From Platynereis dumerilii (taxonomy: Eukaryota; Annelida; Polychaeta; Phyllodocida; Nereididae), in contig JAPTHN010000100.1 of NCBI GenBank assembly GCA_026936325.1, forward strand, positions 597,501-661,500: a DNA stretch of 64,000 nt, given 5' to 3'. Numbering within the stretch: the stretch's first letter is position 1; the number at the start of each line of letters is the position of its first letter. A program made the translations under genes and the position numbers. Shown piece after piece: positions 1 to 12,132 of this stretch. The notes beneath the pieces were generated by a model, which had not been told where the DNA came from, made no database searches, and was given only the letters and a program-made list of their open reading frames with translations.

Positions 1-415
1 GCAGCCAATATTTTGAAATATATATTTATGAAATATTTGTGAGAGCAGTAAATAAGGATGGTATCTCCTAATAATATTACATATATAGACAAGAGAAACA
101 AATGATTTGGAAATTGTGCTATAAATGAAGGTAAATTTTGCTCAAAAACAGAGACCTAGGTTTTCACACCTTCTATGGCTAACAGGTATCTACAGCAACC
201 AATATTTTAATATTGATTCATAGAATATTTGTTTGACCAATAATTTGGAACGGTATGGAAATGATGCTGTAAATCAAGGTGAATTTTGCCGAAAATGGTG
301 GGTGACGTTCGAAGGTTTATGATTTGGAAATTGTGCTATAAATGAAGTCAAGTTTTGAGCTTTACCCCTCCCTATAGGTAACATGTATCCATAGCAACCA
401 AAATTTCCCAACATA
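1..415. repeat. Degenerate tandem repeat, about 190-bp unit
   Basis: The phrase gcaaccaatatttt recurs at about 1, 192 and 382, and ggaaattgtgctataaatgaag recurs in part at about 102 and 320. This gives roughly two and a bit diverged units of about 190 bp. Nothing coding is visible. The array probably began before the window. Its origin is unknown. Confidence 0.55.
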
Positions 416-660
416 TGTAATGCTAGCCCATGTGACTTCCTGGTGCATGAGAAATTATCTTGATTTATTTAATATTTTGGGCATGACAATAACATATTGA
501 AGTATATACAGCTATTTTGAGTGAAATTTTCTATATTTATCAACTTTGTTGACCCCATTTGACCCCCAAAATAGGTCAAAGTGCATTTTTTAAATTAGTG
601 ACCCAAATAACATGTGGTGCTCTCATGAGTAAGACCTAAGCCTACTTTTGGCTCCTCTGC

Positions 661-1000
661 TCCCTGACTAATAGGGGAAAAGAGAGGAGATGAAGAGAGG
701 AGATGAGATGAGACAATATGGAATGAAGCAGCTTTTGGAGCTACTTCAAATGAATATCTGGCCTGCTTGGTTTGGAGTCCTTATGCTTTGGGGACAAAAA
801 GGTTGCTATTGAGATATATGTTATGTAAGGAGAAGAGGGGGAGATAGGAAAGGAGATGAGATGAGAAGGAGAAGGAGAGGAGATGGAATTAGGCTAGGGG
901 AGAGGAGATGAGATGAGGGGAGATGAGGGGAGATGAGATGAAAGGAGGTAGGGTAAAGCAGTATGAAGAGGAGGTATGTATATGAAGAGGCTAAAACAAT
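661..1000. repeat. Purine-rich GGAGATGAGATGA-type minisatellite
   Basis: The plus strand is almost all purine, built from degenerate ggagatgagatga and ggggagatga units. It is low-complexity DNA with no gene. The strand asymmetry allows triplex-type structure. Confidence 0.75.
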
Positions 1001-1760
1001 AGAACAATATAAAATGGAGGTATGGGTAAAACAATATGTAGAGGAAAGGAGTTAAACAATGTCATTCGAAACAATAAAAGGTCAGTCTAAATTTCAATGT
1101 GATATGTACAATGTCACAGATAATACAAAATCTTACATACAAAAGAGACACACAAACCCAAACTGCATATAGAACAATATTAAGCAACTGATGGCACACC
1201 CTTAGAACCCTTAGTATTGTGATGGTCTGTACTTTATAAAGTTCCCAGAAGGTTACAGATAGTAAACAAACTGTAGTACTACGTGCATTCCTGCTACAAC
1301 TCCTAACTCCAAAGTATTTTCTCATAGCTCACCCTGTTTCTTCAGCTGCCTTGGTCATTACATGTATCCAGAAGAATTTACAATTCTGTTTGGTTAACCT
1401 GTTTCTAGGGTATTTCTGGTGCATCTAGGGATTGGATTTCTCAGGTGATACAGTTATCACACCTTTTTAAAAGGTGTCTTGCATTGGAATATTGGGGTAG
1501 CATTTTCTGTCTTCTCATTTTTGAGAAAAATATGACGTTTCTGTCTGAAGATATTCTTATTAATTCTAGATTGATTACTAAATTCACTAAAAAAGGTTAT
1601 GATGTATATTGTATAAGGAGGTTGATTTATGGAAAGTAGATTCAGAAAAGAGTTTACTTTGATATGTTTTATAAAATCTCTTAAACTTGGATTATGTTAA
1701 ACTTCATAATAGAAAGATATACACAGCCAAACACCAATTTCCATTTCCTTCTCCTGCCTC
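1001..1760. other. No gene recognised
   Basis: AT-rich sequence. The short open frames here show no family resemblance, no splice context and no strong start context. I see no repeat structure. Confidence 0.5.
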
Positions 1761-1762
1761 AA

Positions 1763-1965
1763 TGGTAAAAGGTAAAGGTAAAGGTACTTTTCTTTAACGT
1801 TGGTAGCCAAGCTAAGTCAGTGACTTGTTTGCAGTTGGGCCCACGGCACCTCCAATTTACGTCTGATGCGAATGACGACATCATGGAATGACATGATGGC
1901 CAGCCTGGGGATTGAGCACGGGTCCCTCGCTTGTTGGGGAGCACTCTACTGACTGAGCTTTAAGG
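1763..1965 (-). mobile_element. tRNA-derived SINE, family C
   Basis: Read on the minus strand it begins with a tRNA-like head (an agctcagtcagtagagtgct A-box region, then a degenerate B box near gtgctcaatcccc). A non-tRNA body follows, and the tail is a degenerate (CCTTTA)n at 1763-1790. It is about 200 bp. Only this copy was seen in the window. The right end abuts a tail fragment of SINE family A, so one has inserted beside or into the other. Confidence 0.6.
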
Positions 1966-2012
1966 GCCTACCAAGTGCATAAATACAAGAATTTTTCAAT
2001 CATCCATCTATA
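1966..2012 (+). mobile_element. SINE A 3' tail fragment
   Basis: It matches the last 45 nt of SINE A: gcctaccaagtgcataaata, a diverged spacer, then caatcatccat. There is no head or body. The left junction is with the family C SINE. Confidence 0.6.
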
Positions 2013-3140
2013 GATACATTGTGAAAGCAATATTCCAAGAAGTAAGACCTTATAGAATGGATAAATCACGTAAAAAGAACATTTACCATGGAAACAGAAT
2101 GTGATGAACAGCCCCTATGTTCATTACTACCCAAGCTGTAGCAGTGTAGCACATTTCTGTCAGCTACAGTAATTGTCCTCATATATTCCCATGCAATTAA
2201 GGACCCACTATTATGGGGTAATGAAGAATATTATATGTTCCATACACGCTAAAATGTTATTATTGCCTAATTCGAGAGATTCTTCATTCGAATTAATCGC
2301 GCTTGATTTAGTATTGGCTTGATTGAGTGCCTAATCATTCACTAATAGATTGCGTCAAACAATTATGTTGATTATTTCTAAGTAGCTGAAGAATTCTGCT
2401 CAAAGTGGCAGAAATTTGCTCAGATAATTTAAGTTTCTGGAAGGAAAGGCTAGGAAAATCTAGAAAGCTGGGGTGCTCCTACTTTTCCTTGTTGGTTTTC
2501 AGTTTTGACCAACTGTTACGGCATAATTATCATAACAGTGTTGGTGAAATGTGTGATGATGTTTCCAACAGAAAGTGATTATAGGATACCTTTGAATAAC
2601 CTTATATTTTTTAATAAAATTTAATGTTGATTATTAATATTTTAGGTTAATTTTATGGGTGAAAAGTATCAGGATCATGCAGAAAATATGGTTTTGTAAA
2701 AGTGACAAAAACTCGCGTCATCATCACGCAGGACTCTCCCTTATATAGTTCATTGGTCCATTTCAGCATAATTCCAATCCCCTGGACACTTAGATAAGCT
2801 TAAATATTACATGGATATTGATTGTTCTATGAAAAAGTGCATAATATCCAAGAACTCCATTAATGTGAACCGAAAACTTCCAATAACGGGCTAAATTTGC
2901 ATTGCAGTCAATATATATTGAGTTGCAGTCAATATATATTGAGTTGCAGTTACTTTACTTATTTCATAAATATTCATTCAATAGAGAATTACATTTGATG
3001 GCACCTTTCCTTAACCTTCATTGAGTAGCATGTACTTTTGCATGGAGGTTACTTGGTACTATTAACGATGTTATATACAAATCAATGTAGAAATTAGGTA
3101 CATGAAAGTTGATCTTCACTTTTTGGTGCTCCTTGCGATA
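2013..3140. other. No gene recognised; small direct repeat
   Basis: AT-rich sequence. At about 2905-2948 a 22-bp unit containing the palindrome caatatatattg is repeated in tandem. Nothing coding or mobile was recognised elsewhere in the stretch. Confidence 0.5.
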
Positions 3141-3144
3141 GATA

Positions 3145-3485
3145 GATTGATAACCCGATAAATTGATAGAAAGATAGATAGGTACGGTTAGTGCCACCTC
3201 TTAGCCGGGTTCTGGGTAGTAACTAGGATTGATTGATTAGTGGAAGAGAGAGAGTGTATAGGAGTCCACAACATGTTCATCATTTACCCCATGTGAAAGA
3301 TCTTTGCCCAGCACAGACATTGATGCAAGGGGCCAATTTAACGTCCAGTCCAAACGGTCTCCAGCTGGGATGTTGCTGATGAAGGTCCCCTTAAAATTTC
3401 GGGTTCCCTCCGGGGTTCGAACCCATGCAGCCACAGACCTCCAGCGTAGCAGGCAGAAACCTTTCAAACTGCTCAGCTGCCATGC
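3145..3485 (-). mobile_element. SINE family D, near full length, CTAT tail
   Basis: On the minus strand it has a tRNA-like head near 3485-3400 with a good B box (gggttcgaacccc). The body contains the family marker catcccagctgga and tcacatggggtaaatg, then ctctctctctt. A conserved 3' end (agaacccggctaagaggtgg) leads into a degenerate (CTAT)n tail at 3140-3185. The tail is diverged, so the copy is fairly old. Other copies lie at about 12.95 kb and 28.8 kb. Confidence 0.75.
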
Positions 3486-5505
3486 ATTATGACAAGAAAT
3501 ATTCGGAATTTAAGGACCAAAAATCAAAACCAGCAGATCAGAATCCTTTTAATTTCGGATATCTAAAATCTTCAGTACATGAACATCGTACTGCACTTGT
3601 TGGGAGTACCTACAGAAAGTAGACTAAAGCAGTACATTGATGTAATATGTATTGCAATTGGCAGACTGACAACAGTAAATTCCTGGCTAACCAGACATGA
3701 AAAGAATCTGATGCTACTCACCTAGATTTAGGGGAATAATTCTTTGAAGTGACTACTGTCTAGTTAATTATTTTTAGAAGGTACATTGCTGTTTCAAGAG
3801 GATACCACTAAATTGTGAGTTATTAATGCAGTTTATTAATAAAATGTTTTAATGATATAGTCTCTCATCAGTCTTTCAAATTCGATCATGTATTGATTTT
3901 ATTATAGAATTATAAGGTAGAACTGAAACAAAATAATATATTCTATTCTATTCTATGCCACCCTCCATCTTACTTTCAAGACAAACAATCTACTAAATGC
4001 TTAATGATGTCACTGAATTGTATGCACGATTACCCTGTCTCTTCCTGGATTCAATTATTTTGAGAGAAACTATTCTTTTCTACAGAGCTATAACTAAAAT
4101 ATGCACCTTCCTCAACACATGCATGTATCCTGTCACAGAAACATGTATTCCCCACCTACATTTTGAGAAAAACAATTCTTTTCACACCTACCACCAGAAA
4201 ACAAAAGAAAAAATATGCAATTGAATAGGAGTTAGCAAGGTACATTCCAAACAAATATTCTGTGCAAAATATTTACCTGTTACCGTATAAAACGTAGCTC
4301 ACAGCATCTTCATTACAATTTCTGTAGCTGGGCTCAGGAAGAGTTTGTTGTAGTTTGCACAAAAAATTGCAGTATATTGTAATTTAATGTTCAGGTTGGT
4401 ATATGATGTTAAGTTACGCAGGCTATGTGACTCACTTTCTTTTTTGTGACTACTTTATTGACTGATGTTTGCTGAAAATTCTCACAAAGTTTCGAAATAG
4501 TCATTTCAGTCGTTTGTATCCTCCTCTAATTTACTAATGCAAAACCTTCATACATGATTACAATTGCACTAATTGCAATCAATAAAACATGGAGAAAGTG
4601 CAATTGCTACCCTGGAGTCTGGAACATGATGTCATGAGATCTCAATATAATATTGTCAGTTGCTCATGCTCTGATATTGAAGCTGAGAGCATGAAGTTCT
4701 GCCAGGCCAATATGAATCAAACATCGACACAGCATCAAACTCAAATTCAAGCAAAAACCCATTTCAATTCGCAACAAAACAGATTGTATTGTATATTACT
4801 TTACATGAATACATTCTATTCTATTCTATTCTATTCTTAACGCAGGAAAGCTGCAGTAAATTTGATCACAATTTTTCACAGTGAACATGTAAGTTTACTA
4901 GAGCACTCAGCATCCCAGTGTGTGGTAGCATACTGTGGTAGCATACTGTGCATCTTTCTCTTTTTTTGTTTTTTTTTCTTTTTCTTGTGTTTCTTTTTTT
5001 CTTGGTACAAAAGTGTTACCCCTGCACCATCCTCATCCTTCATCCAAAAAACCGTCTTGACCTAAAACCTAAAAAAGCCAAGAAAAAATATTAATAGATA
5101 AATAAAAGAAAGTGGTAGAGGGGTGTGAATGTGTGGTATCTACCTGCATACATGCATGAATTCAGTTTTTCAGCAAAACTGTTCCACCTAATTTCAGAAC
5201 AGATAAGAAGGGCAAGAACAAACATATTCTTGAGGAGGGTTCAGATAGTTATCTATCTTTAAAAAGGTGTGGAAAACATAAAAAGATGGATAGCAAACAT
5301 TTTTTATAGATTCAAAATATATAGTTACATTTAAAATATATCAGCTTGCCCAAAAAGCAACCTCTAGATATATCCAAGAAAGTGAAGAAACCTTCACAAA
5401 GTTCTACAGGAAAAGTTCTCTTGAGCAAACAAATTGTCTTTGAAAAAGTAATTGACTGATTTCAATAATAAACAATGTCTTTATATAAGATATAATATAG
5501 TAATT
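3486..5505. other. No gene recognised; short TTCTA microsatellites
   Basis: AT-rich. Pentanucleotide (TTCTA)n runs occur at about 3942-3958 and 4807-4837. A T-rich tract lies at about 4960-5000. The small open frames are unconvincing. Confidence 0.5.
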
Positions 5506-5509
5506 TATA

Positions 5510-5960
5510 CTTCTAGTAGGGGGGCTTAGTCAGAAAATCGTTCACTTTATTACAATTTTATGAGGTTTTGGTTGTGGGTAGACATGACCAAGACCTTTCA
5601 AAATCCACCGACTGCCAAGCTGATTTCGCCCCCTGGTGGCCATATTTGGCAAATCCAATATGGCCGCCATCGGATTTTGCCGATTTCATAACTTTTCAAC
5701 CAGGCATCGTAGATACTAGTGTGATACCTCTAGTTTGGGGTTTTCTTGACTGAGGAATTCATTTTTGGAATCAGTTTGGTGATTTGAGTAATTCTGGTGG
5801 CCATATTGCAAAAATTCAAGATGGCCGTCCTAATATTTGACAGACTGACATAACTTTTTAACTAAGCGTCATATATTCTCATATGATACCTCTATTTTGA
5901 GGTTTTAATGAGCAAGGAATTCATTTTTTGCATTCTTTTTCTGATTGGAGCACCCCTGAT
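5510..5960 (+). repeat. Repeat family F, dimeric, carries CTCF-like motif
   Basis: A repeat of about 450 bp, found again inverted at 10430-10862. It has two related halves of about 170 bp. Each half has ctggtggccatat, an atggcc motif, a cataactttt(t) segment, a tgtgatacctct or tatgatacctct segment, and ends in gaattcattttt. No terminal inverted repeat or tRNA head was found, so the class is unknown. The first half contains the CTCF-like motif at 5627-5642. Confidence 0.75.
5627..5642 (-). promoter_or_regulatory. CTCF-like binding motif
   Basis: The minus strand reads TGGCCACCAGGGGGCG, which agrees at all 16 positions with the core of the established vertebrate CTCF consensus. It sits inside repeat F. 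Binding in this organism is not shown by sequence alone. Confidence 0.55.
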
Positions 5961-7890
5961 AGCCCTATGAGATTCTAACAATGTGTTTTTGAGTCAATTG
6001 AAACAAGCACATGTATTCTGTTGCACTAAAAAAAGTATTGCAGACCACAAGAAGTGCATCAATATTTTTGAATTGAGACCCTTTTTTATGTATTTTTATC
6101 TTGGAATATATTTATTATTCAATTTGCATTGCAAGATCAATTAATTAATGGGGAGAATAGGTGGAACTCTTTATTTTTTAGCTATCTTGCATCTTTCCAC
6201 ACAAAGAACAACTTCTTGGGACACAATGGAGGAACCATGCAATGTCAATGAACGTCAGACATATTCATTTTAGCACAAAACCTTATCCGCTTTGACAACC
6301 AGATATCCATTGTCGAATCTCACTGGAGCTGTAACTACTGCTTGGATTTCAACCTTCAAACTGATAATTGAAGAAATCAATATACCATTAAATAAGATGC
6401 AGTGGGACATATGTGGGAGGGCCATCCACTTGCAATTGTGTCTCTCACGGTCTCACAGTTTACAAAAATGATGAAATACTTGCGTATGCCCTTCTGGATA
6501 AAAAAAAGCAATCCATGCATTCTAGCACCCTTCCAAAACTTTGAGGTGAAAGTCCAGGGTGATTACTTGGACTAAAATATGCAATCTCCTATATAGAGCA
6601 TTGATGCATTATAGAGCCTTGCTCCCAGAATTGCAACAGTGGCTTTCATAATTTCACTAATGTAGGCCAACAGACTACACTTTCTTCCATAATGCTAGGA
6701 TTTGTGGTAGCATGTTTTTGAAAAAAAAACAGGTGCTTTGTGGACAAGATTAGAGCAAGATACTTCACTGATATATAACAGAAAAAGCTTGATTTCTCTG
6801 AAAAGGAGGGAGAAATTGAGGCAACCCAACCTTAATTCCACCCGTTAAAATAAAAGATCAAATATTGTCCACAAAGCAGGTGCGTTTTATCTTGCTCACA
6901 GATAAATATTTATCAATGAATTAATGTTATAATCTTGATAAGGAGGAACATGATTCAGATGTTTCCAGTATATATTGAATGGCCATCTCATACAACATCA
7001 GTACTGTAGCATTATGCTTGAAATTGGGACTAAACACAGAAGTTGAACAAGCAATTTGGAAATTCTCCTTATGCACCAGCCCATGTGAAAACTGTCATCA
7101 TATCAGTTGGCTGGCAATCTGATTTGTGCATTGGAATAATGTATTTTATTCATTTGCCAACTGACAGGAAAAAGCAACAAAATTACTATTCTGCTTTTGG
7201 CATTATCCAAGAAAGTCACTGTCGTCAACGAGCCAGCCAATCTGCTATTTTACGAGATCAAGATACTTCAGAGTTTGGGACACTTAGCAGCTCAAACACT
7301 AAAGTGCCAGATTTGTTACCAAGTCTCAATGTCCTGCTTCCCAAGGAAATGCGGGCCCTTACACGTCAGCATTAAGTCATTAAAGTGTAGGCCTATCCCT
7401 ATCAAATTAATGTCAACAATGGCGGATTTCAGAAAAAAAGTGGCAAAGATGTACATTACTTGAAATCTGGTGTTAGCAGCTTTCCTGAAAAAAAAGAAGA
7501 TTGCTATATTATTGGAGCACACCATTTCAAACAATTGACCAAGTGCTGTTAAGGCGACTCCTCATAATGACCTGTCAATGAGATCTGAACTCCTTCAAAT
7601 GGTCAATGAGCCCGACAGAATTCAGGACCTTCTGGCTTACTTACTGCTTTTGCATTAGCACCATAAGAGGCATAACTATTTGGACAAACCTCCATCAGCT
7701 GTTCAGAATTTCGTATTGCTCTATTAATAGGCTTAGTCCAAAGCTACAGGGCCATGTCAGCCATAGGGCCCATGACCTCAGGGGGCCCATGATGAAGCCA
7801 AAAACAGTTGCGACAGCACATAAAGTGCGTCGGGTAACTGACACAAGAACATTGTTTTCAGAATTTAGAGAGCTTTCGGACTGGGAGGCA
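5961..7890. other. No recognised gene; scattered coding-like words
   Basis: There is an open frame of 110 codons at 7043-7375 on the plus strand and an overlapping one at 7197-7463. Neither resembles a family I know. A short inverted pair (about 22 bp, containing gctttgtggaca) lies at about 6731-6752 and 6868-6890. The stretch could be a decayed transposon or pseudogene, but I cannot support a specific identity. Confidence 0.4.
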
Positions 7891-7894
7891 CCAC

Positions 7895-8590
7895 CAGGGG
7901 CGGACTGGCCCTATGGGTAAGAGGGCAATTCAGTGGGACCCAACAGCAATCTTAAAATAACAGAATTATCAAAAATAATGTAAAAGAGGTAAAAATAGAA
8001 TTTCAGGCCTTATAAAAATTTTGCAACAATTGTCAATTAAGAGCTTGACCAACTAATAAAAAAGTAAGCAAGTGTTTCATCTCCAGATATGGTAGACTGG
8101 GAGGGGAGGTTTTGATATTCATTGGCCCTCCTCGTAGTACTTACATTTTGCTTCAAAATGTTACTTTTTGTTTCGGGGAACTAAAAGTGCATGGCCCCCC
8201 CTACACCCCCTCCTGAATCCAGTCAATATCTGCCCCTTCAACTAACTGTATAAAGTAGGAATGTACAGGCCTTTCTCTACTTTCTTTTAAATTTTTGCAT
8301 AGATTAATAACTTTCAAATTAATGATATCAGACAAGGAAGAGTTCAAGGCCCCCTTCATGATTTTTGTGCAGAAGTTTTGTCTAATTCATTTTATACTAT
8401 TCATGATTTCCCTTTAATATCATACTGTGGTTTTTGAAGCAGGTAACAAGGTCAAATTAATTCAGAACGATAGATTGAACACGCCATTATTGCGATTATA
8501 GGGGCCCTCCAATGATTTCGCCCAAGGGTCAACAGTGGGGCCATTAGAAACACTTTGCCCCGGGCCCAAAAATGTGCTGATACGGCCCTG
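7895..8590. mobile_element. hAT-like non-autonomous element (possible)
   Basis: The left end reads CAGGGGCGGACTGGCCC. The right end, reverse complemented, reads CAGGGCCGTATCAGCAC. Both are typical of hAT-type termini in animals. The length is 696 bp and no transposase frame is visible. No 8-bp target duplication is evident at the flanks, which weakens the boundaries. Confidence 0.45.
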
Positions 8591-10425
8591 CAAAGCTACA
8601 ATGGTGATACACATTGAACAACATGTTTAAAAATTTTAAGTTCCTGCAATGCTTACTTCAGAAGCAGCGAGACATCGAAGACAACCTTTCCCAAATTTTT
8701 GTCTCACATGCATGCCTACTTTTTTTTACTGCAATTCATGCTAGAAACCATTAGATGTCGAGAATACTTGATTCTCTAAAATTATCATCTTCGGTGTCAA
8801 ACACCACAGATTTCATTGCTGTAACACAAACACTAGCTTGTATAAATCTTGAGATCCTGCACCAACAAGTGTCCAGTTAATCGTAGAGAGCAATCACGTG
8901 AAGATGCTAGAAACAGCCACCTGAATGTCCGAAAAAATGTATTGTTCACTACGATGAATAAACATGATAAAGTGACATGCCAGTTCAACTGCAAGATGCA
9001 TGGTTCTTTTCCATTATACTGTTGGGGCTGGAGGGTAAATTGATCAGGATATTTTGGGATGTTTGTTTTGGTGGATACATATTATGGATTGTTTGAGTGA
9101 ACTTGTACTTAATATACATAATATTGTACAATAACACTGAGAGTTTTGTCCTGTCAAGCAGGTTCATCCTGTCTTTTCAGGAGCACCCCGTAAACACAGG
9201 GTCATGTTTGTGGCAATTGGTCAATGAATAAAACTCAACTGATAAGTGTGCCAAAGCATTATTTATGCAATGCTTGGCAATTACTCCTTGAGGACTTGAT
9301 TCATGTCATTGTTTTCAAGTTTTTTGTCCTTCTTCTGTCAATTATCGATGAAGCAAGTTAGAGCTGTGCGCATCATTGTTTGAGAGAGTGGGAATTGAAG
9401 GTATACGGCTATCGTATCTTTTGTGGGTGCTTCATCTTTTTCGCTCCCTGTTGCTTTTGTGGATTTACAGTGAATTGGAGAGTGTTAACGGGAATTCAGA
9501 TGACCGCTTCGGTCTTTGATGTCAACAAGCAAAATTGTTTGATTTGCTCTGAACTTTCAAGATGCAGGACTAATCAAGCAATCATCTTGAAGTAATCCTT
9601 CTTAAGATCTTGCATGTTGAGGAATTGTCTAGCTGTTTAAGAGCAGAGTATCATCTCCATTTTTCAAGAGATTTGTCAAGAGCATTGGGAACATACAATC
9701 CTTAAGAGCAAACATATTCATTCCTCAAGCTCATTTGAGAGTGTCTCAAGTGTTTCGCTTCAATTATTCTAAAAACTAGGAACTCAAATTCTGCAGCCGA
9801 ATGAAGGTGGTCCTTTCATAGTTCAGGTATGAAACCCTGATTTTGCAGATAATTTTGACAGTCAGCAGAAATAAAATTAATATCACAGAACATTAATCAT
9901 GTTAATGGGGTAAAATGAATGCTTTGTGCATTAATCTAAGGAACTTGGGAGGTTTTTGTTGATACTGCTAGAATACATATAATTCTAAAAATGTGCAACA
10001 TATGTTCTAGTTAAACCACAGAGAAACAGACCAATGTATCATGAAAATGACACTCTTGATTTATTATCAATCAGCCATACGAATGTGAGTGAGCGGTTTC
10101 TGATAGCTTAAAACGTAACTCAATTATGCAATTTTATTTTTGCTCAGTCTATAAGTGACAAGACTTCATCTCAGCATTAACAATTTGTTCTGTTACAAAA
10201 TAATCATAAAGAAATCAATCAATGAAAATGTAGCAACTTTTGGTGACTTAAGCATGTTGTAGGAGGTATACTACCTTTCATATGAGCTTACTCTGATTCA
10301 AGTTATCAGACATTGTTTCTTTGAGCATGATCGAGCGAAATGACTTCACACTCATTGGTGTCATTTGCACTGACTTAAACATGTTATTTAAATCCCATAT
10401 GACCATCAGCTAAGAGTCTAATCAA
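8591..10425. other. No gene recognised
   Basis: AT-rich single-copy-looking DNA. Only short, unconvincing open frames occur, and no repeat family was recognised. Confidence 0.5.
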
Positions 10426-10429
10426 AGAA

Positions 10430-10862
10430 GGAATGCAAAAAATGAATTCCTCACCCATTAAAACCCCGAAACAGAGGTATCATATGAGAATATGCGACGC
10501 TTCGTCAAAAAGTTATGTCAGTACGCCAATTATTAGTGCGGCCATCTTGAATTTGTGCAATATGGCCACCAGGATTGCTCAAATCACTAAATAAATGCCA
10601 AAAATGAATTCCTCAGTCAGTAAAAGCCCAAACTAGAGGTATCACACAAGTGTTTACGATGCCTGGTTGAAAAGTTACGAAATCGGCAAAATCCGATGGG
10701 GGCCATATTGGATTTGCCAAATATGGCCACCAGGGGGCGAAATCAGCTTGGCAGTCGGTGGATTTTGAAAGGTCTTGGTCCTGTCTACCCACAACCAAAA
10801 CCTCATAAAATTGTAATAAAGTGAACGATTCCACCCAATATTGAGGCTAAGCCACCCTACTA
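10430..10862 (-). repeat. Repeat family F, inverted second copy
   Basis: It is the reverse complement of the 5510-5960 copy, with both halves kept and easily alignable. The halves are centred on about 10440-10600 and 10600-10850. The CTCF-like motif is intact at 10724-10739. The two copies lie about 4.5 kb apart in opposite orientation. Confidence 0.75.
10724..10739 (+). promoter_or_regulatory. CTCF-like binding motif
   Basis: The plus strand reads TGGCCACCAGGGGGCG, again 16 of 16 to the known CTCF core consensus. It has stayed unchanged in both F copies while the surrounding sequence has diverged. Confidence 0.55.
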
Positions 10863-11158
10863 TTCGGGGATTAGCATCTTCCAATAAATTAGTACATATG
10901 AGTACCTGTATAATGTATGTATTGCTTGCCAAAGTAACCTGTGCATACATTTCTTTCAACAACTTCAGTTATTGGCAGTGAACCAACTTAATTCCAGTAG
11001 CCAAATGTCATTGGCAGCCAGTGAAAATCTGAACAAGAAATCTTAAACTGTAGCTTTATGAACTGTAGCATACTTATATCATCTCAAAAGAATGATACAT
11101 TGACCTTGCATAAAGAAATAGTGTATCTTATTATGAATGCTAGGATTTATGGCTCACT

Positions 11159-11385
11159 GATGGTTGATTGGTACACTATGTCCTGTATTTCTGCACTAAG
11201 TTTGGCTGGTTGGGAGTCCTAATAGGACTGGAGGAGGGCACTGCAATGAGCGATGAGGCGCAGGATGATTGACACTGCGGTCCAAAATTAGTCTACTACT
11301 ACTTTACCCAGTCGTGCAGGAATTGAATCCGGGACCCAGCAATTGGCAGCCCAGTGTGCTCCCAACTGAGCTAACCACCCCCTTA
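11159..11385 (-). mobile_element. SINE A, near full length
   Basis: On the minus strand: a tRNA-like head (ctcagttgggagcacactgg), a degraded B box (attcaattcctgc), a body with atcatcctgcgcctcatcgc, and a 3' region ending in agtgcagaaatacaggacat. It is flanked by a direct duplication of about 65-75 bp (11089-11150 and 11396-11470). That is far longer than a SINE target-site duplication. Confidence 0.75.
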
Positions 11386-11730
11386 TCATTTCAGAGAATG
11401 ATACATTGACCTTGTATACTAAATAATGTATCTTAGTATGCATGGTTGCTACATAATGCTAAGATTAATGGATGCAATTTATGACATAACATGTTAGCAG
11501 TGAAGGGCAGTATAGTGATTAAGGATGATGGAGAGAGACAAATTCGTGCACAATGTGTATATGTCATGTTTCAAGGCATTATAGACACATGTTTTGTTTG
11601 ATGATGGTTGGCTTCTGGAATCTGGATTTATATTATTGCATGTTGTTGGAAGTTTTGAGGCTGAAATAGGTTATATATTGTTATAAGACTGACTTACAAT
11701 GTATGATGACTGTCCTTATGCACAGTGATG

Positions 11731-11809
11731 TCGCTGATGTGTTCTCCTCCCGTCTTTATTAGTCTACCTCAGTGCATGGATACATGACCTAAAGCCCCAA
11801 TCATTCATC
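11731..11809 (+). mobile_element. SINE A 3' fragment
   Basis: It has the SINE A 3' half only: tcgctgatgtgttctcctcc, then tctacctcagtgcatggata, then aaagccccaatcattcatc. The tRNA-like head is absent. Confidence 0.65.
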
Positions 11810-11825
11810 TGATATATACATTTAA

Positions 11826-12132
11826 AGGTGAGCTCACTGAGTGGCCCACTGGCCCTATATGGGTTTCCAGTTGCTGGTCCCTGGGATGATTTCAGCTCCG
11901 GCTGGGTAATGTGGACCCACACTATATTTATCTTTATTTATTTAAGAATATACTTATTATGGATTACATCATCTATATACAATGCCGTAGTTTTTACTGC
12001 GGTCAAGTGAACTATATGCTGGACAACTGTTTCAGTCATCCTTCGCCTCATCGCTATGTCCTCCTTCTGTCCTAATTAGCCTACCATATTACGTAAATGC
12101 AGGTGGGTAAAGTTCCAATCATCCATACATTC
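11826..12132 (+). mobile_element. SINE A split by an insertion of about 85 bp
   Basis: The head (gtgagctcactgagtggccc, then a B-box region at 11876-11905) runs to about 11922. The body resumes at about 12010 with gctggacaactgtttcagtc and continues to a normal tail, catccatacat, at 12132. The intervening 85-90 bp of AT-rich DNA is absent from other SINE A copies, so it is an insertion into this copy. Confidence 0.65.

Noticed and set aside
7043-7463. Overlapping frames of 110 and 88 codons as a gene
   Set aside because: No known domain, no clear splice sites, and the composition resembles surrounding DNA. Kept only as an unclassified stretch.
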